Assembly: GCF_900113085.1 (NCBI RefSeq)
Contig: NZ_FOOC01000003.1
Span: 62,001 to 126,000, forward strand
Direction of reading: 5' to 3'
Length of the DNA stretch: 64,000 bases
Origin: Fontimonas thermophila
Lineage (GTDB): Bacteria; Pseudomonadota; Gammaproteobacteria; Nevskiales; Nevskiaceae
The notes below the pieces were generated by a model. That model saw only the letters and a list, made by a program, of their open reading frames with translations. It made no database searches and was not told the DNA's origin. Both the position numbers and the translations under genes were made by a program. Shown here one piece after another: positions 35,314-49,315 of this stretch. The first letter of the stretch is position 1. Every line of letters begins with the position of its first letter.

Positions 35314-36468
35314 TTACACTCCGGCCTGCAGCTCGACCTGCACGTCGCGGTGTTGTCCGGAGCGCTCGACGGACAGGGTCACCACGTCGCCGACGTTGCG
35401 GTCGTCGAGCCGCGCGAGCAGGGCGGCGACATCGTCCACGGGTTGGCCATCGATCCGTGCGATGCGGTCGCCGGGAACGATATTCCCGCCAACGATTTGG
35501 GCCCCGATCAGCCCGGCTTTGTCTGCCGCCGAGCCGGGGATGACGCGCAGAACGAACACGCCCTTTTGCCCGGTCAGCAGTTGCAGATGCGCGTTGAGAT
35601 CCTCATCCACTTCGATGCCCAGCGCCGGGCGGATGTAACGGCCGGTCTTGATGAGCTGGGGGACCACGCGCATGACCGTATCGACCGGTACGGCAAAGCC
35701 GATTCCCGCCGATGCCCCTGACGGGCTGTAGATCGCGGTATTGATGCCGATCAGACGCCCGGCCGAGTCGAGCAGCGGGCCGCCGGAATTGCCGGGATTG
35801 ATCGCGGCGTCGGTCTGGATCAGATGGTCGATCGTCGGGCCGCCGGCTTCGCCTGGCAAGGAGCGGTCGAGCGCGGAGACGATGCCGGTGGTCAGCGTCC
35901 AGTCAAGGCCGAACGGATTGCCGATCGCAAACACTTTCTGTCCTACCTTGAGATCGGCGCTGGTACCGATGGGCACGGCCGGCGGGCGCTTGAAACCGAC
36001 ACCGATCTTGAGCACGGCGATGTCGTGCGCCGGGCTTGTGCCCACCAGCGCAGCGCGGTAGCTGCGGCCATCGGCCAGCTTGACCGTGGCTTCGGAGGCG
36101 CCCTGGATGACATGGAAATTGGTGACGACGTGGCCGGCATCGTCCCAGATGAAGCCGGAACCCGTCCCGCGCGGCACGGAAAAGACGTTGCGGGTCCAGA
36201 CATCGCGCACCCACTGTGCGGTGCTGATATAGACCACCGAGTCGCGGGCTTTCTCGAACAGCTCGATCGTCGCCTGCTCGTCTGCGGCCAGATCCCCGCG
36301 TGGCGTGACCGTGCGTTCGCTCGCCACGCGCGGACTCAGCAGAGCCTCGATCGCTGGCAGGAACTGCCACAGCAGCATGAGCGCGGCGATGCACGCCGTC
36401 ATGAACAGCCAGCGACGGATGAACGGATCTGGCGCGGAGCGGCCGTAAGGATCGGGGGGTGGTGTCAT
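35314..36468 (-). CDS. DegS-like membrane-anchored serine protease (HtrA family)
   Basis: The 384-residue protein has an N-terminal anchor (about residues 18-38, 'RRWLFMTACIAALMLLW'), a trypsin-like domain and one PDZ domain (about 285-375). The catalytic triad is H119 ('VVTNFHVIQG'), D149 ('SPAHDIAVLK') and S228 ('NPGNSGGPLL'). One transmembrane anchor plus one PDZ is the layout of DegS and AlgW, which sense misfolded outer-membrane proteins and cleave the anti-sigma factor RseA. Because the anchor and PDZ count match DegS rather than DegP, I favour that role. No rse genes are nearby. Confidence 0.88.
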   Translation of the reverse strand: MTPPPDPYGRSAPDPFIRRWLFMTACIAALMLLWQFLPAIEALLSPRVASERTVTPRGDLAADEQATIELFEKARDSVVYISTAQWVRDVWTRNVFSVPRGTGSGFIWDDAGHVVTNFHVIQGASEATVKLADGRSYRAALVGTSPAHDIAVLKIGVGFKRPPAVPIGTSADLKVGQKVFAIGNPFGLDWTLTTGIVSALDRSLPGEAGGPTIDHLIQTDAAINPGNSGGPLLDSAGRLIGINTAIYSPSGASAGIGFAVPVDTVMRVVPQLIKTGRYIRPALGIEVDEDLNAHLQLLTGQKGVFVLRVIPGSAADKAGLIGAQIVGGNIVPGDRIARIDGQPVDDVAALLARLDDRNVGDVVTLSVERSGQHRDVQVELQAGV

Positions 36469-36789
36469 ATCGGCGTCCTGGGATGCTTGTTGTGCCCGAG
36501 CAGATCGGATATCGGTAAAAAATTTGTCTCAGCGCCGGTTTCAGACCGGTACAGCGAGTAAAACTCAAGCTTGTTCAGTTCACAACCATCACGGCAACCA
36601 GCACGAAGCTTGTGCACGCTCACAGTGATGCGATCGGTGTGTTCGCAGGTTACCGCAGGTGGTTGTACATCGATGCCTGTCATCGATGGGTGTGCGTGAG
36701 ACCGTCCTTGGGTCGGGCGCTGGCGCGGCAACAATCGTGGAATGTGCAAACATAGAGATCTCATGGCATGCCACGACACCGGAGAGCGT
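36469..36789. other. Intergenic region between protease and AidB-like genes
   Basis: This 321-base divergent region is clearly less GC-rich than its surroundings and must hold both promoters. Visible elements are a small hairpin CCGGT/ACCGG (36535-36549), an A6 run near 36517-36522, and two copies of the palindrome CATCGATG (36668-36675 and 36681-36688) spaced 13 bases apart. I see no convincing sigma-E site for the protease gene, no ORF with a good ribosome site and no known RNA motif. Confidence 0.5.
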
Positions 36790-38436
36790 ATGAGCGTTGC
36801 CGAGCGCTTCAAGACCCATGTCGTCGAAAACCAGGCGCCGCCGCTGGGCCGTTACGACGCCTGGACGACCGATATCGCCTTGCGCGAGGCGGTCGAGCGC
36901 GAGGGAGGGCTCTGGGCCGAGCCCGAGCTCGCTGCTTTTGGTGTCGTCGCGGGGGGCGAGCTGATGGAACTCGGCTTCGCGGCGAACGAGAACAAGCCGA
37001 AACTGCGCGCCTTCGACCGCTACGGCCACCGGATCGATGAGGTTGAATTCCATCCGGCTTATCACCGCGTGATGCAGCTCGCGATGCAGCACGGCGTGCA
37101 TGCTTTCGCATGGCGCAACGAATCCACGCCCGGCGCGCATGTCGCCCGCGCGGCGCTGTCATACATGCACAGCCAGGCCGAGGCCGGTACGGGTTGTCCG
37201 CTGACGATGACCCATTCGGCGGTGCCGGTGTTGCGCCGCGAGCCAGCGCTCGCCGCGCTGTGGTTGCCGAAAATCACGGCATACGAGTACGACCCGCGCG
37301 TGCTGCCGGCGGCGCAGAAAACCGCATGCACGATCGGTATGGGCATGACCGAGAAACAGGGGGGGTCGGATGTGCGCGCGAACACGACGCGCGCGTATGC
37401 GCAGGCCGATGGCAGTTACGAGATCGTCGGGCACAAGTGGTTTTTCTCCGCGCCCATGTGCGATGCCTGGCTCGTGCTCGCGTATACCGATGCTGGGCTG
37501 GGCTGTTTCTTGATGCCCAAGCTGCGGCCCGACGGCTCGCGTAACGCGATCCATATCCAGCGTCTGAAAGACAAGCTCGGCGATTGGAGCAATGCGTCGA
37601 GCGAAGTCGAATTCCACGGGGCCTGGGCCCAGCGCGTCGGCCCCGAGGGGCGCGGCGTGGCCACGATTCTGGAAATGGTCGCGCTGACGCGCCTGGACTG
37701 CATGATCGGTTCCAGCGCGTTGATGCGGCAGGCGCTGGTTCAGGCCATCCATCACGCACAGCATCGCAAGGCCTTCGGCAAGCGACTCGTCGAGCAGGTG
37801 CTGATGAAGAACGTGCTCGCCGATCTGGCGCTCGATGCCGAGGCGAGCATGGCCCTCGCCTTGCGTGTTGCGCGGGCGGTGGACGGCGCGCCGCGCACGG
37901 CCCACGAATCAGCGTTCGCACGCATCGCCACGGCCATTGGCAAATACTGGATCTGCAAGCGCGCGCCTGCTTTCGTGAATGAAGCGCAGGAGTGCCTGGG
38001 CGGCGCCGGTTATGTCGAAGAGTCGATTCTGCCGCGCCTGTACCGGCAGGCGCCGCTGAATTCGATCTGGGAGGGCAGCGGCAACATCCAGTGTCTCGAC
38101 GTGCTGCGCGCACTGTCCAAGGAACCGGAGACGCGCGAGGTCTTTTTCGGCGAGCTGATGACCGCCAAGGGCGGCAACGCCCATCTCGACCGCGAAATCG
38201 CGTGGCTCGCCACGGCCTTCGACGATGTCACCACGCTGGAGTTGCGCAGTCGCATGGTCGTCGAGCGCATGGCGCTGGCGCTGCAGGCGGCGGTGCTCGT
38301 GCGTGCCGGCAATGCTGCCGTTGCCGATACCTTTTGTGCGACGCGCCTGGGCGGCGAACATGGCCTCAATTACGGCACGCTGCCGGCCGATGCGCCGATG
38401 GATGTCTTGATCGCGCGCGCCGCGATCGCCCGGTGA
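36790..38436 (+). CDS. AidB-like acyl-CoA dehydrogenase
   Basis: The 548-residue flavoprotein has acyl-CoA dehydrogenase motifs 'GMGMTEKQGGSDVRANTTRA' (FAD and substrate binding), 'KWFFSAPMCDAWLVLA', and the C-terminal 'ECLGGAGYVEESILPRLYRQAPLNSIWEGSGN'. Length and the long N-terminal extension match the AidB subfamily (E. coli AidB, 541 residues), induced in the adaptive response to alkylating agents and reported to bind DNA. Whether this member keeps that role cannot be seen. ATG 36790 has GGAG five bases upstream. A fatty-acid or branched-chain role is an alternative. Confidence 0.88.
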   Translation: MSVAERFKTHVVENQAPPLGRYDAWTTDIALREAVEREGGLWAEPELAAFGVVAGGELMELGFAANENKPKLRAFDRYGHRIDEVEFHPAYHRVMQLAMQHGVHAFAWRNESTPGAHVARAALSYMHSQAEAGTGCPLTMTHSAVPVLRREPALAALWLPKITAYEYDPRVLPAAQKTACTIGMGMTEKQGGSDVRANTTRAYAQADGSYEIVGHKWFFSAPMCDAWLVLAYTDAGLGCFLMPKLRPDGSRNAIHIQRLKDKLGDWSNASSEVEFHGAWAQRVGPEGRGVATILEMVALTRLDCMIGSSALMRQALVQAIHHAQHRKAFGKRLVEQVLMKNVLADLALDAEASMALALRVARAVDGAPRTAHESAFARIATAIGKYWICKRAPAFVNEAQECLGGAGYVEESILPRLYRQAPLNSIWEGSGNIQCLDVLRALSKEPETREVFFGELMTAKGGNAHLDREIAWLATAFDDVTTLELRSRMVVERMALALQAAVLVRAGNAAVADTFCATRLGGEHGLNYGTLPADAPMDVLIARAAIAR

Positions 38437-38461
38437 GCCGGATCTGCTGCGCGCCGACGGA

Positions 38462-38498
38462 ACGGCGGTGATTGCCTTGCAGGCTCATCACCCGCCGT
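38462..38498. terminator. Hairpin between aidB-like gene and tRNA-Pro
   Basis: ACGGCGG (38462-38468) pairs with CCGCCGT (38492-38498), extended by TGAT/ATCA with one bulged base. It lies between convergent transcripts (AidB-like gene and tRNA-Pro) and could terminate either. No real T-run is present, so efficiency is doubtful. Confidence 0.4.
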
Positions 38499-38525
38499 GC
38501 CAGTGGCGACGGGGTATGAACGAAC

Positions 38526-38602
<77 letters not shown>

Positions 38603-38627
38603 ACACGGGAAAAGATGAGGGGCGCGC

Positions 38628-38656
38628 AGTGTAGCCGACGCCCACGGGCAATGAAA
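38628..38656 (-). promoter_or_regulatory. Possible promoter of tRNA-Pro
   Basis: On the minus strand TTTCAT (38656-38651) and TACACT (38633-38628) are spaced by 17 bases, 25 bases before the tRNA 5' end. It lies just after the merR stop. The tRNA could also be processed from the upstream operon transcript. Confidence 0.45.
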
Positions 38657-38664
38657 GCGAATGC

Positions 38665-39066
38665 TCAGTCGGGCAGCATGCGCAACAGCGATTCCAGCTC
38701 GTCGCGCAGTTTTTTGATTTCCTCGGCCCGATTGCTCACCGGTCGGCCGCTGTTGGCGGACGCGGTGGCGGAGTGATCGTTGACGGGCGTTGGCGCCTTG
38801 CCCATTTCCTTGAGGCGCTGGCGTGCACCGCCGATCGTGAAGCCCTGCTCGTAGAGCAGACTGCGGATGCGGCGCACCATCAACACGTCTTCCTGCTGGT
38901 AATAGCGGCGGTTGCCGCGCCGTTTCACCGGCCTAAGCTGCGGGAATTCCTGCTCCCAGTAGCGCAGCACGTGTGGTTTGACTTCGCACAGCGCGCTGAC
39001 CTCGCCGATCGCGAAGTAGCGCTTGCGCGGAATCTCCGGCAACGGCTTGCTATCGGCGGGTGACAT
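38665..39066 (-). CDS. MerR-family transcriptional regulator downstream of ihfA
   Basis: The 133-residue protein has a MerR winged-helix DNA-binding domain ('[25 protein letters not shown]', '[26 protein letters not shown]') and a short Ser/Thr-rich linker leading to a C-terminal coiled coil ('[17 protein letters not shown]'). It lacks an effector or metal-binding domain, as is usual for the MerR homologue found beside ihfA. Targets are unknown. It overlaps ihfA by 17 bases. Confidence 0.92.
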   Translation of the reverse strand: MSPADSKPLPEIPRKRYFAIGEVSALCEVKPHVLRYWEQEFPQLRPVKRRGNRRYYQQEDVLMVRRIRSLLYEQGFTIGGARQRLKEMGKAPTPVNDHSATASANSGRPVSNRAEEIKKLRDELESLLRMLPD

Positions 39067-39346
39067 CGGTTTCGACCCTCAGGCGTAGTTTCTGGCCAGG
39101 ACGGAACGTTACGACACGGCGCGCGGAAATCGGAATCTCCTCGCCGGTTTTGGGATTGCGGCCCGGGCGCTGGTTCTTCGAGCGCAGTTCGAAATTACCA
39201 AAGCCGGAGAGCTTGACCTCCTCGCCGGTTTCCAGGCAGCGGCGAATCTCCTCGAAAAAGAGGTCCACGAATTCCTTGGCTTCGCGCTTGTTCAGACCCA
39301 GCTCATCGAACAAGGCTTCTGCCAGTTCTGCCTTCGTCAGCGCCAC
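39050..39346 (-). CDS. ihfA: Integration host factor subunit alpha
   Basis: IhfA forms with IhfB a sequence-specific DNA-bending protein. The 98-residue product has the full signature: '[32 protein letters not shown]', the '[28 protein letters not shown]' beta arm with the conserved Pro that intercalates into DNA, and '[17 protein letters not shown]'. It lies 22 bases after pheT, the normal gammaproteobacterial position. (Quoted stretches are read in pieces; the first spans residues 1-32.). Confidence 0.97.
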   Translation of the reverse strand: MALTKAELAEALFDELGLNKREAKEFVDLFFEEIRRCLETGEEVKLSGFGNFELRSKNQRPGRNPKTGEEIPISARRVVTFRPGQKLRLRVETDVTRR

Positions 39347-39368
39347 GTACAGTCCCTTTCTGGAATGC

Positions 39369-43230
<3,862 letters not shown>

Positions 43231-43249
43231 CGTGATGTCTCCTTATCGC

Positions 43250-43447
43250 TCAAGCGTACGGCAGCATGATGCGGACTTCGCGCAGATCGGACGGATGCAC
43301 TTGCGTCTCGCCGCGAAGCTGGCGGATGCGCTTGCCCGACTTTTTGGTCAGCAGGTGGCGCTTGTGCGAGTGGGAGCGCTTGAAGCCGCCTTTGCCGGTT
43401 TTGGCAAAGCGCTTGGCCGCGCTTTTCACGGTTTTCATCTTAGGCAT
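43250..43447 (-). CDS. rpmI: 50S ribosomal protein L35
   Basis: The 65-residue product has the L35 signature '[20 protein letters not shown]' and ends 'RIMLPYA', exactly as in other L35 proteins. ATG 43447 has a CAGGAG ribosome site. It is preceded by an intrinsic terminator and a second GC-rich hairpin in the interval from infC, which suggests that rpmI-rplT expression is regulated separately from infC. Confidence 0.98.
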   Translation of the reverse strand: MPKMKTVKSAAKRFAKTGKGGFKRSHSHKRHLLTKKSGKRIRQLRGETQVHPSDLREVRIMLPYA

Positions 43448-43507
43448 TTCTTGGGCTCCTGTTGGGTCGTTGCCGGCTTCGCATCCATGCCTCGGGAGCT
43501 GGCCGGG

Positions 43508-43526
43508 CCTCCCCGGAACGGGGAGG
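43508..43526 (-). other. GC-rich hairpin in the rpmI leader
   Basis: CCTCCCC (43526-43520 on the minus strand) pairs with GGGGAGG (43514-43508) around a five-base loop. It lies seven bases downstream of the intrinsic terminator and 61 bases before rpmI. It lacks a T-run and may be part of a leader structure read by L20 or the ribosome. Confidence 0.5.
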
Positions 43527-43532
43527 ACTTCC

Positions 43533-43557
43533 AAAAAATTCTGCGGCGACCGCAGAA
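43533..43557 (-). terminator. Intrinsic terminator between infC and rpmI
   Basis: On the minus strand TTCTGCGG (43557-43550) pairs with CCGCAGAA (43546-43539) around TCG, followed directly by TTTTTT (43538-43533). It lies 91 bases after the infC stop. An upstream CCTGCGGG (43586-43579, minus strand) is complementary to the terminator's 3' arm and could form an antiterminator. Confidence 0.85.
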
Positions 43558-43648
43558 AGGGGCGCGATTGTTGCCGTTCCCGCAGGAAGTTTCAAGTCGC
43601 ACGGCGGCGCAGGGTATACGCCGGCGCCGCCGCAGCTTGCGCGATTCG

Positions 43649-44167
43649 CTACTTGCGCTTGGGTGCGATGACCATGACCGACTGGCGGCCTTCCATTTTC
43701 GGGAGTTGCTCGACCACGACCAGATCGCCCAGATCGTTACGCAGGCGGTCCATCATCTGCATGCCGAGTTCCTGATGAGCCAGCTCGCGCCCACGGAAGC
43801 GGACGACGATCTTGACCTTGTCGCCGTCTTCGAGGAAACGCAGGATCGCGCGCAGCTTGGTCTGGTAGTCCGCTTCCTCGGTCGTCGGCCGGAATTTGAT
43901 CTCCTTGACCTGGATCTGCTTCTGCTTTTTCTTTGCAGCTTGCGCGGCCTTGTCCTTTTGGTAAAGGTACTTGCCGTAATCCATGATCTTGCAGACCGGC
44001 GGATCGGCATTGGGGGAGACCTCGACGAGATCTAGCCCCGCCTCCTCGGCCCTCAGCAGCGCTTCACGGGTCGGCAGGATGCCGAGCTGGCTGCCGTCTT
44101 CTGCGATGACACGTACGCGCGGCGCGGTGATCTGATGGTTGCGCCGGTCTTCACGTTCCAAAGCGAT
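43649..44167 (-). CDS. infC: Translation initiation factor IF-3, apparent ATC start
   Basis: IF-3 binds the 30S subunit and enforces correct start-codon choice. The 172-residue product contains '[20 protein letters not shown]', '[14 protein letters not shown]', '[20 protein letters not shown]' and '[15 protein letters not shown]'. No ATG, GTG or TTG with a good ribosome site fits the expected N-terminus. ATC at 44167 lies seven bases after GGGAG, and a non-AUG start (AUU, AUC or AUA) is the known basis of infC autoregulation. A TTG two codons later is a weaker alternative. thrS, often adjacent to infC, is absent here. Confidence 0.93.
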   Translation of the reverse strand: MALEREDRRNHQITAPRVRVIAEDGSQLGILPTREALLRAEEAGLDLVEVSPNADPPVCKIMDYGKYLYQKDKAAQAAKKKQKQIQVKEIKFRPTTEEADYQTKLRAILRFLEDGDKVKIVVRFRGRELAHQELGMQMMDRLRNDLGDLVVVEQLPKMEGRQSVMVIAPKRK

Positions 44168-44259
44168 GCGAAATCTCCCAAAATCGGCCCGCGGATTGGG
44201 GCCCCAAACCCGCTTGAGGCGCGCACGGACACGCATGCCCAGCGGGGACAAGGCCGCGC

Positions 44260-44288
44260 ATTGTACGGACGCATTCGCCCTGCTACAA
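44260..44288 (-). promoter_or_regulatory. Candidate promoter of the infC operon
   Basis: On the minus strand TTGTAG (44288-44283) and TACAAT (44265-44260) are 17 bases apart. The predicted transcript starts roughly 85 bases before the ATC start of infC. The 233-base gap between the DUF885 gene stop and infC supports an independent promoter here. Confidence 0.6.
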
Positions 44289-44400
44289 GTCAATCGCGCG
44301 CCATCCGGCGCGGTCTGTGTCCCGCTGCGCCGCACCCCGTGCTCGCACACGGCGCGCAGGTTGGGTGGGCTAGACGCGGGATTTCGCGCAGCGAGCGACT

Positions 44401-46170
44401 TTATGGGCGCGCAGGCTGCCGTTGGGCGATCCAGGCTTCGACGGTGCGTTCGAGGATGTCGAGCGGGACAGCGCCGCTGCCCAGGACGACATCGTGGAAT
44501 TCGCGCAGATCGAAGCGCTCTCCCAGCGACTGTTCGGCGCGGGTGCGCAGCTCGCGGATTTTGAGTTGCCCGATCTTGTAGGCGAGCGCCTGACCGGGCC
44601 AGGCGATGTAGCGGTCGACTTCGTTGACGATGTCGAGCTCGGATTTCGCCGCGTGGGTCATGAAGAAGTCGATCGCCTGCTGTCGGGTCCACTGCCGGTC
44701 GTGGATGCCGGTATCGACGACCAGTCGCACTGCACGCCACATCTCATAGGTGAGCGCGCCGAACTTCGAGTAGGGATCCTGATAAAGCCCCAGTTCCTCG
44801 CCCAGCGATTCGGCGTACAGCGCCCAGCCCTCGACGAAGGCGGTGAACCCGGGGCCGTTTCTGCGGAACTCCGGTAGGTCGCCCAGCTCCTGCGCGCGGG
44901 CGATCTGGAAATGGTGGCCGGGCACGGCTTCGTGCAGGCTCAGTGCTTCCATCTCGTACTTGGGTCGCGTCTCCGGCCGGTACAGGTTGACGTAATACCA
45001 GCCCGGACGCGTGCCATCGGCCGCGCCGGGCAGGTAATAAGCCGTCGTCGTATCCGCAGCGATGGCGTCCGGGACGGGACGCACGCCATAGGGCAGGCGT
45101 GGAATCGTCTTGAACAGCCGGGGCAGTTCGGGGTCGATGCGCTTGGCCAGCGCACGATAGGCCTGCAGCAGTTCTTCGCCGGTCCGGTAATAGTGGCGAG
45201 GGTCGCTGCGTAGTTGTTCGACAAAGGCCTTGAAGTCGCCCTGGAAACCAATCTCGCGGATGAGCTGTTCCATCTCGGCGCGGATGCGCCGGACCTCACG
45301 CAGGCCGATATCGTGGATTTGCGCGGGGGTCAGTGTGGTCGTCGTGTACTGGCGCGCAAGAAACGCATAAAGCGCGCGGCCATCGGGTTGAGCCCAGACC
45401 CCGACCTGGTCCGGGCAGGCCGGCAGGTATTCCTCGATGAAGAACCGGTGAAAGCGCCGGTACGCCGGCACGATGGCTTCAGCGATCAGTTCACGCGCGC
45501 GTGCGGCATACGCCGCGCGTCGATCCGGTGGGATGGCATCGGGGAAGCGCAGAAAGGGTTTGTAGAACGGGCTGTCCTGCGGATTTTCGACCAACTGTTT
45601 TTCGAGCTGCGGTCCGACCCGCTGCATGACGATCTTCGGGTTGAGGCGCTTTTCGCGCATCCCTTGGCGCATCAGCAGCTCGGTTTGTTCGATCAGGCGC
45701 GGCAGTGCCTGCAGACGCGCCAGCCAGTTCTCGTAGGCGCGCTCGTCGTCAAAGCGCAGCACGTCGAGGATTTCATCCTGGGTCTGGATTCCGCCGCGCT
45801 GATTCAGCGGAATCAGGAACCGGCGGAATGCGTGCGCCTCGATCGCCTCGCGGTACTGGCGCTGGAACAAGTCGTAGTTGAGCTGTTCATCGGGCGGCAG
45901 ATGCGCGCGGTCGATCGCGGCCAGGCGCGAAAGCGCTGCCCGATCGGCGGCATGGCGGTCGGCGATCGCCTGGAGCGAGAGATCCGTCCAGCGGTCCTCG
46001 TAGCGGCGGTCGCCCAGATGGCTCGCCAGCTCCGGCTGCTCGCGGAGCTGGCGCTGCCACTCTGCATCGAACAGGGCATGCAGGTCGGCGACTGCATCGG
46101 CAAAGGAAGTTCCCGGCAGCGACAAGGCGAGTGCGAGCAGGGTCGCGGTGGCGGTCTTACGCATGCGCAT
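44401..46170 (-). CDS. DUF885-family predicted zinc peptidase, secreted
   Basis: The 589-residue protein has a signal peptide (residues 1 to about 24, cut near 'GTSFADA') and a DUF885 domain over nearly the whole length. The predicted metal site is the HExxxGH motif '[15 protein letters not shown]' with downstream '[17 protein letters not shown]', as in other members thought to be metallocarboxypeptidase-like. The substrate is unknown; a periplasmic peptidase is the likely role. ATG 46170 has GGGAG eight bases upstream. Its start overlaps the rsmI end by 14 bases. Confidence 0.85.
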   Translation of the reverse strand: MRMRKTATATLLALALSLPGTSFADAVADLHALFDAEWQRQLREQPELASHLGDRRYEDRWTDLSLQAIADRHAADRAALSRLAAIDRAHLPPDEQLNYDLFQRQYREAIEAHAFRRFLIPLNQRGGIQTQDEILDVLRFDDERAYENWLARLQALPRLIEQTELLMRQGMREKRLNPKIVMQRVGPQLEKQLVENPQDSPFYKPFLRFPDAIPPDRRAAYAARARELIAEAIVPAYRRFHRFFIEEYLPACPDQVGVWAQPDGRALYAFLARQYTTTTLTPAQIHDIGLREVRRIRAEMEQLIREIGFQGDFKAFVEQLRSDPRHYYRTGEELLQAYRALAKRIDPELPRLFKTIPRLPYGVRPVPDAIAADTTTAYYLPGAADGTRPGWYYVNLYRPETRPKYEMEALSLHEAVPGHHFQIARAQELGDLPEFRRNGPGFTAFVEGWALYAESLGEELGLYQDPYSKFGALTYEMWRAVRLVVDTGIHDRQWTRQQAIDFFMTHAAKSELDIVNEVDRYIAWPGQALAYKIGQLKIRELRTRAEQSLGERFDLREFHDVVLGSGAVPLDILERTVEAWIAQRQPARP

Positions 46171-47029
46171 CGCGTTCTCCCGGTGGAGCCAGTTGCAGCG
46201 CTCTCTCGTACAGTTCTTTCTTGCGCGCGCCGGTGATGTCGGCGGCGATGCGGACGGCGCTGGAGACCGGCAGCTCGCGCAGCAGGATGCGCAGCACGCG
46301 CTCGGCTTCGGCACCATGATCGGCTTCCGGGGCCGGCGCGCCGGCGATGAGCAGCACAAATTCACCACGGCAGCGGTGGGTATCCTCGCGCAGCCAGGCC
46401 GGGAGCGCCGTCGCTGGCAGGACGACGCTTTGCTCGTGCAGCTTGGTCAGTTCGCGCGCAAGGCAGACGCTGCGCGACCCCAGGACGGCGGCCAGATCTT
46501 CTGCGGTGTCCAGAATGCGGTGGCTGGATTCATAGAGGATCAGCGTGCGCGGCTCCGTCGCGAGTGTCTGCAGACGACGGCGGCGTGCCGCCGGTTTGGC
46601 CGGCAGAAAGCCTTCGAAGACGAAGCGATCAGTGGGCAGTCCGCTGATCGACAGCGCAGCGATTGCCGCGCAGGGGCCCGGGACGGCGATGACCGGCACG
46701 CCGGCGGTGCGTGCCGCACGGACCAGAGCGAACCCCGGATCGGAGATCAGCGGAGTGCCGGCGTCCGAAATCAGCGCCAGCGCCGCACCGTCGCGCAGCG
46801 CCGCGACGAGGCCATCGACGAGCGTGGCTTCGTTGTGCTCATGCAGTGCCGTCATCGGCCGGCGGATGCCGTAATGCGCCAGCAGATGTCCGCTGGTGCG
46901 GGTGTCTTCCGCACAGATTCGATCGACCGCCGCGAGCACCGCCTGTGCCCGCGGCGACAAATCGCCGAGATGGCCGATCGGTGTGGCGACGACGTACAGT
47001 GTGCCCGGGGTGACGCAGGCCGTGGTCAC
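46157..47029 (-). CDS. rsmI: 16S rRNA (cytidine-1402-2'-O)-methyltransferase
   Basis: RsmI methylates the ribose of C1402 in the decoding centre. The 290-residue product has the tetrapyrrole-methylase fold with 'GTLYVVATPIGHLGDLSPRA', 'ICAEDTRTSGHLLAHYGI', 'LISDAGTPLISDPG' and 'VPGPCAAIAALSISGLPTDRF'. The start is GTG 47029. It is divergent from lpoA with a 36-base gap, the same arrangement as rsmI/lpoA in E. coli. Confidence 0.97.
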   Translation of the reverse strand: MTTACVTPGTLYVVATPIGHLGDLSPRAQAVLAAVDRICAEDTRTSGHLLAHYGIRRPMTALHEHNEATLVDGLVAALRDGAALALISDAGTPLISDPGFALVRAARTAGVPVIAVPGPCAAIAALSISGLPTDRFVFEGFLPAKPAARRRRLQTLATEPRTLILYESSHRILDTAEDLAAVLGSRSVCLARELTKLHEQSVVLPATALPAWLREDTHRCRGEFVLLIAGAPAPEADHGAEAERVLRILLRELPVSSAVRIAADITGARKKELYERALQLAPPGERDAHA

Positions 47030-47065
47030 GGCGCATCAGGAAGGTCGCATGTCATACTTGCGATT

Positions 47066-48334
47066 ATGGTTCTGGAGCGCATGCAAACCCAAACCCTGGC
47101 CGTTGTTCTGGCCGTTGTTATCGGCGCCAGCCTGTTCGGCTGCGCCAGTCACCTGCCGGCGCCACAGACGGCATCCGAACCAGCGCCCGACACATCGCCG
47201 CCGCTTGAGCAGCGCACGTCCACCGAGCCCGAACCCATGCCGGCCGAGGTCCAAGCCTGGCTGCATGAACCGCCGCCGGCGATGCACACCGGGCATCTGG
47301 CGCTGCTGTTGCCCTTGAGCGGGCCTTATGCGAGCACGGCGGAGGCCGTGCGCGACGGTTTCTTGTCGCGCCATTTCGATAGCGGGCATGATGGCGAGAT
47401 CCGGATCTATGACGTCGGCGACAGTCCACAAACCTTGTTGTCGGCGTATCAGCACGCGCTCGATCTGGGGGCGGGTTTCATCGTCGGACCGCTGAAGAAG
47501 GAGAGCGTCGCCCAGCTCGCGATGCTGCAGCCGCCGGTGCCGGTGCTGGGGCTGAATTACCTCGATCCGGGAGCCGTGGTGCCGTTCAATTTTTACCAGT
47601 TGGGGCTTGCGCCCGAAGACGAGGCTCGTGCCGCGGCCGACGATGCCCTTCGCAAGAACCTCCGCCGCGCCGTGGTTCTCGTGCCCGAAGGAGATTGGGG
47701 CACGCGCGTGCTTGCGGCCTTCGAGGACCAACTTCAGCAAGGGGGAGGACACATCATCGACGTTGCGCGCTACCGCCAAGGCGTCAGCGATCAGAGCGAG
47801 TCGATCGCGCGGCTCATGGGCATGACGGAGAGCGAGGAGCGCCACCGCGCGCTGACCAGCGTACTGGGGACGCGAACTGTATTCGAAGCCCGCCGGCGTG
47901 GCGACATCGACGTCGTCTTTCTCGGCGCACGGAGTCAGGATGCGCGCGTGCTGTTGCCGCAGTTCCGTTTTTATCGCGCCGGAGGCCTGCCGCACTACGC
48001 CACGGCGCTGGCCTACGACGGCAAACCCGATCCGGAGCTCACCGGTCTGCGGTTTTGCGACATACCGTTCATGCTCGATGCCCAGGGCGTCTGGGCGCAA
48101 GAGCGTGCGCTGGCCGCGCGCCTGCCGGCGGCTGCCGCCTATCCACGCCTCTATGCCCTCGGCCGCGATGCCTACGACCTGGCCGTGGCCCTGCAGCGTG
48201 GGTTCTTGCGCGTCGGTGACGGTTATACCGGCGCCATCGGCCGCCTGGAATGGATCGGCAGCAGCGTTCTGGCACGGCGGCTCGACTGTGCCGAGCTGCG
48301 CGCGAGCGGCTTGGTGCCGACGGCTTTGCCTTGA
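47066..48334 (+). CDS. lpoA: Penicillin-binding protein activator LpoA, short form
   Basis: LpoA is an outer-membrane lipoprotein that stimulates PBP1A. The 422-residue product has a lipoprotein signal ending 'GASLFGC', a short Pro/Glu-rich linker, and a periplasmic-binding-protein-like domain ('HLALLLPLSGPYASTAEAVRDGF', 'FIVGPLKKESVAQL', 'VPVLGLNYLD'). E. coli LpoA has about 678 residues with an extra N-terminal TPR-like domain that is missing here. ATG 47081 is an alternative start with GGAG close by. Position next to rsmI and yraN supports the assignment. Confidence 0.88.
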   Translation: MVLERMQTQTLAVVLAVVIGASLFGCASHLPAPQTASEPAPDTSPPLEQRTSTEPEPMPAEVQAWLHEPPPAMHTGHLALLLPLSGPYASTAEAVRDGFLSRHFDSGHDGEIRIYDVGDSPQTLLSAYQHALDLGAGFIVGPLKKESVAQLAMLQPPVPVLGLNYLDPGAVVPFNFYQLGLAPEDEARAAADDALRKNLRRAVVLVPEGDWGTRVLAAFEDQLQQGGGHIIDVARYRQGVSDQSESIARLMGMTESEERHRALTSVLGTRTVFEARRRGDIDVVFLGARSQDARVLLPQFRFYRAGGLPHYATALAYDGKPDPELTGLRFCDIPFMLDAQGVWAQERALAARLPAAAAYPRLYALGRDAYDLAVALQRGFLRVGDGYTGAIGRLEWIGSSVLARRLDCAELRASGLVPTALP

Positions 48335-48336
48335 GT

Positions 48337-49314
<978 letters not shown>

Positions 49315-49315
<1 letters not shown>

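Noticed and set aside
36469-36620. Sigma-E promoter for the DegS-like gene.
   Set aside because: TCTGAA and a GAAC element are present but at the wrong spacing, so no consensus promoter is formed.
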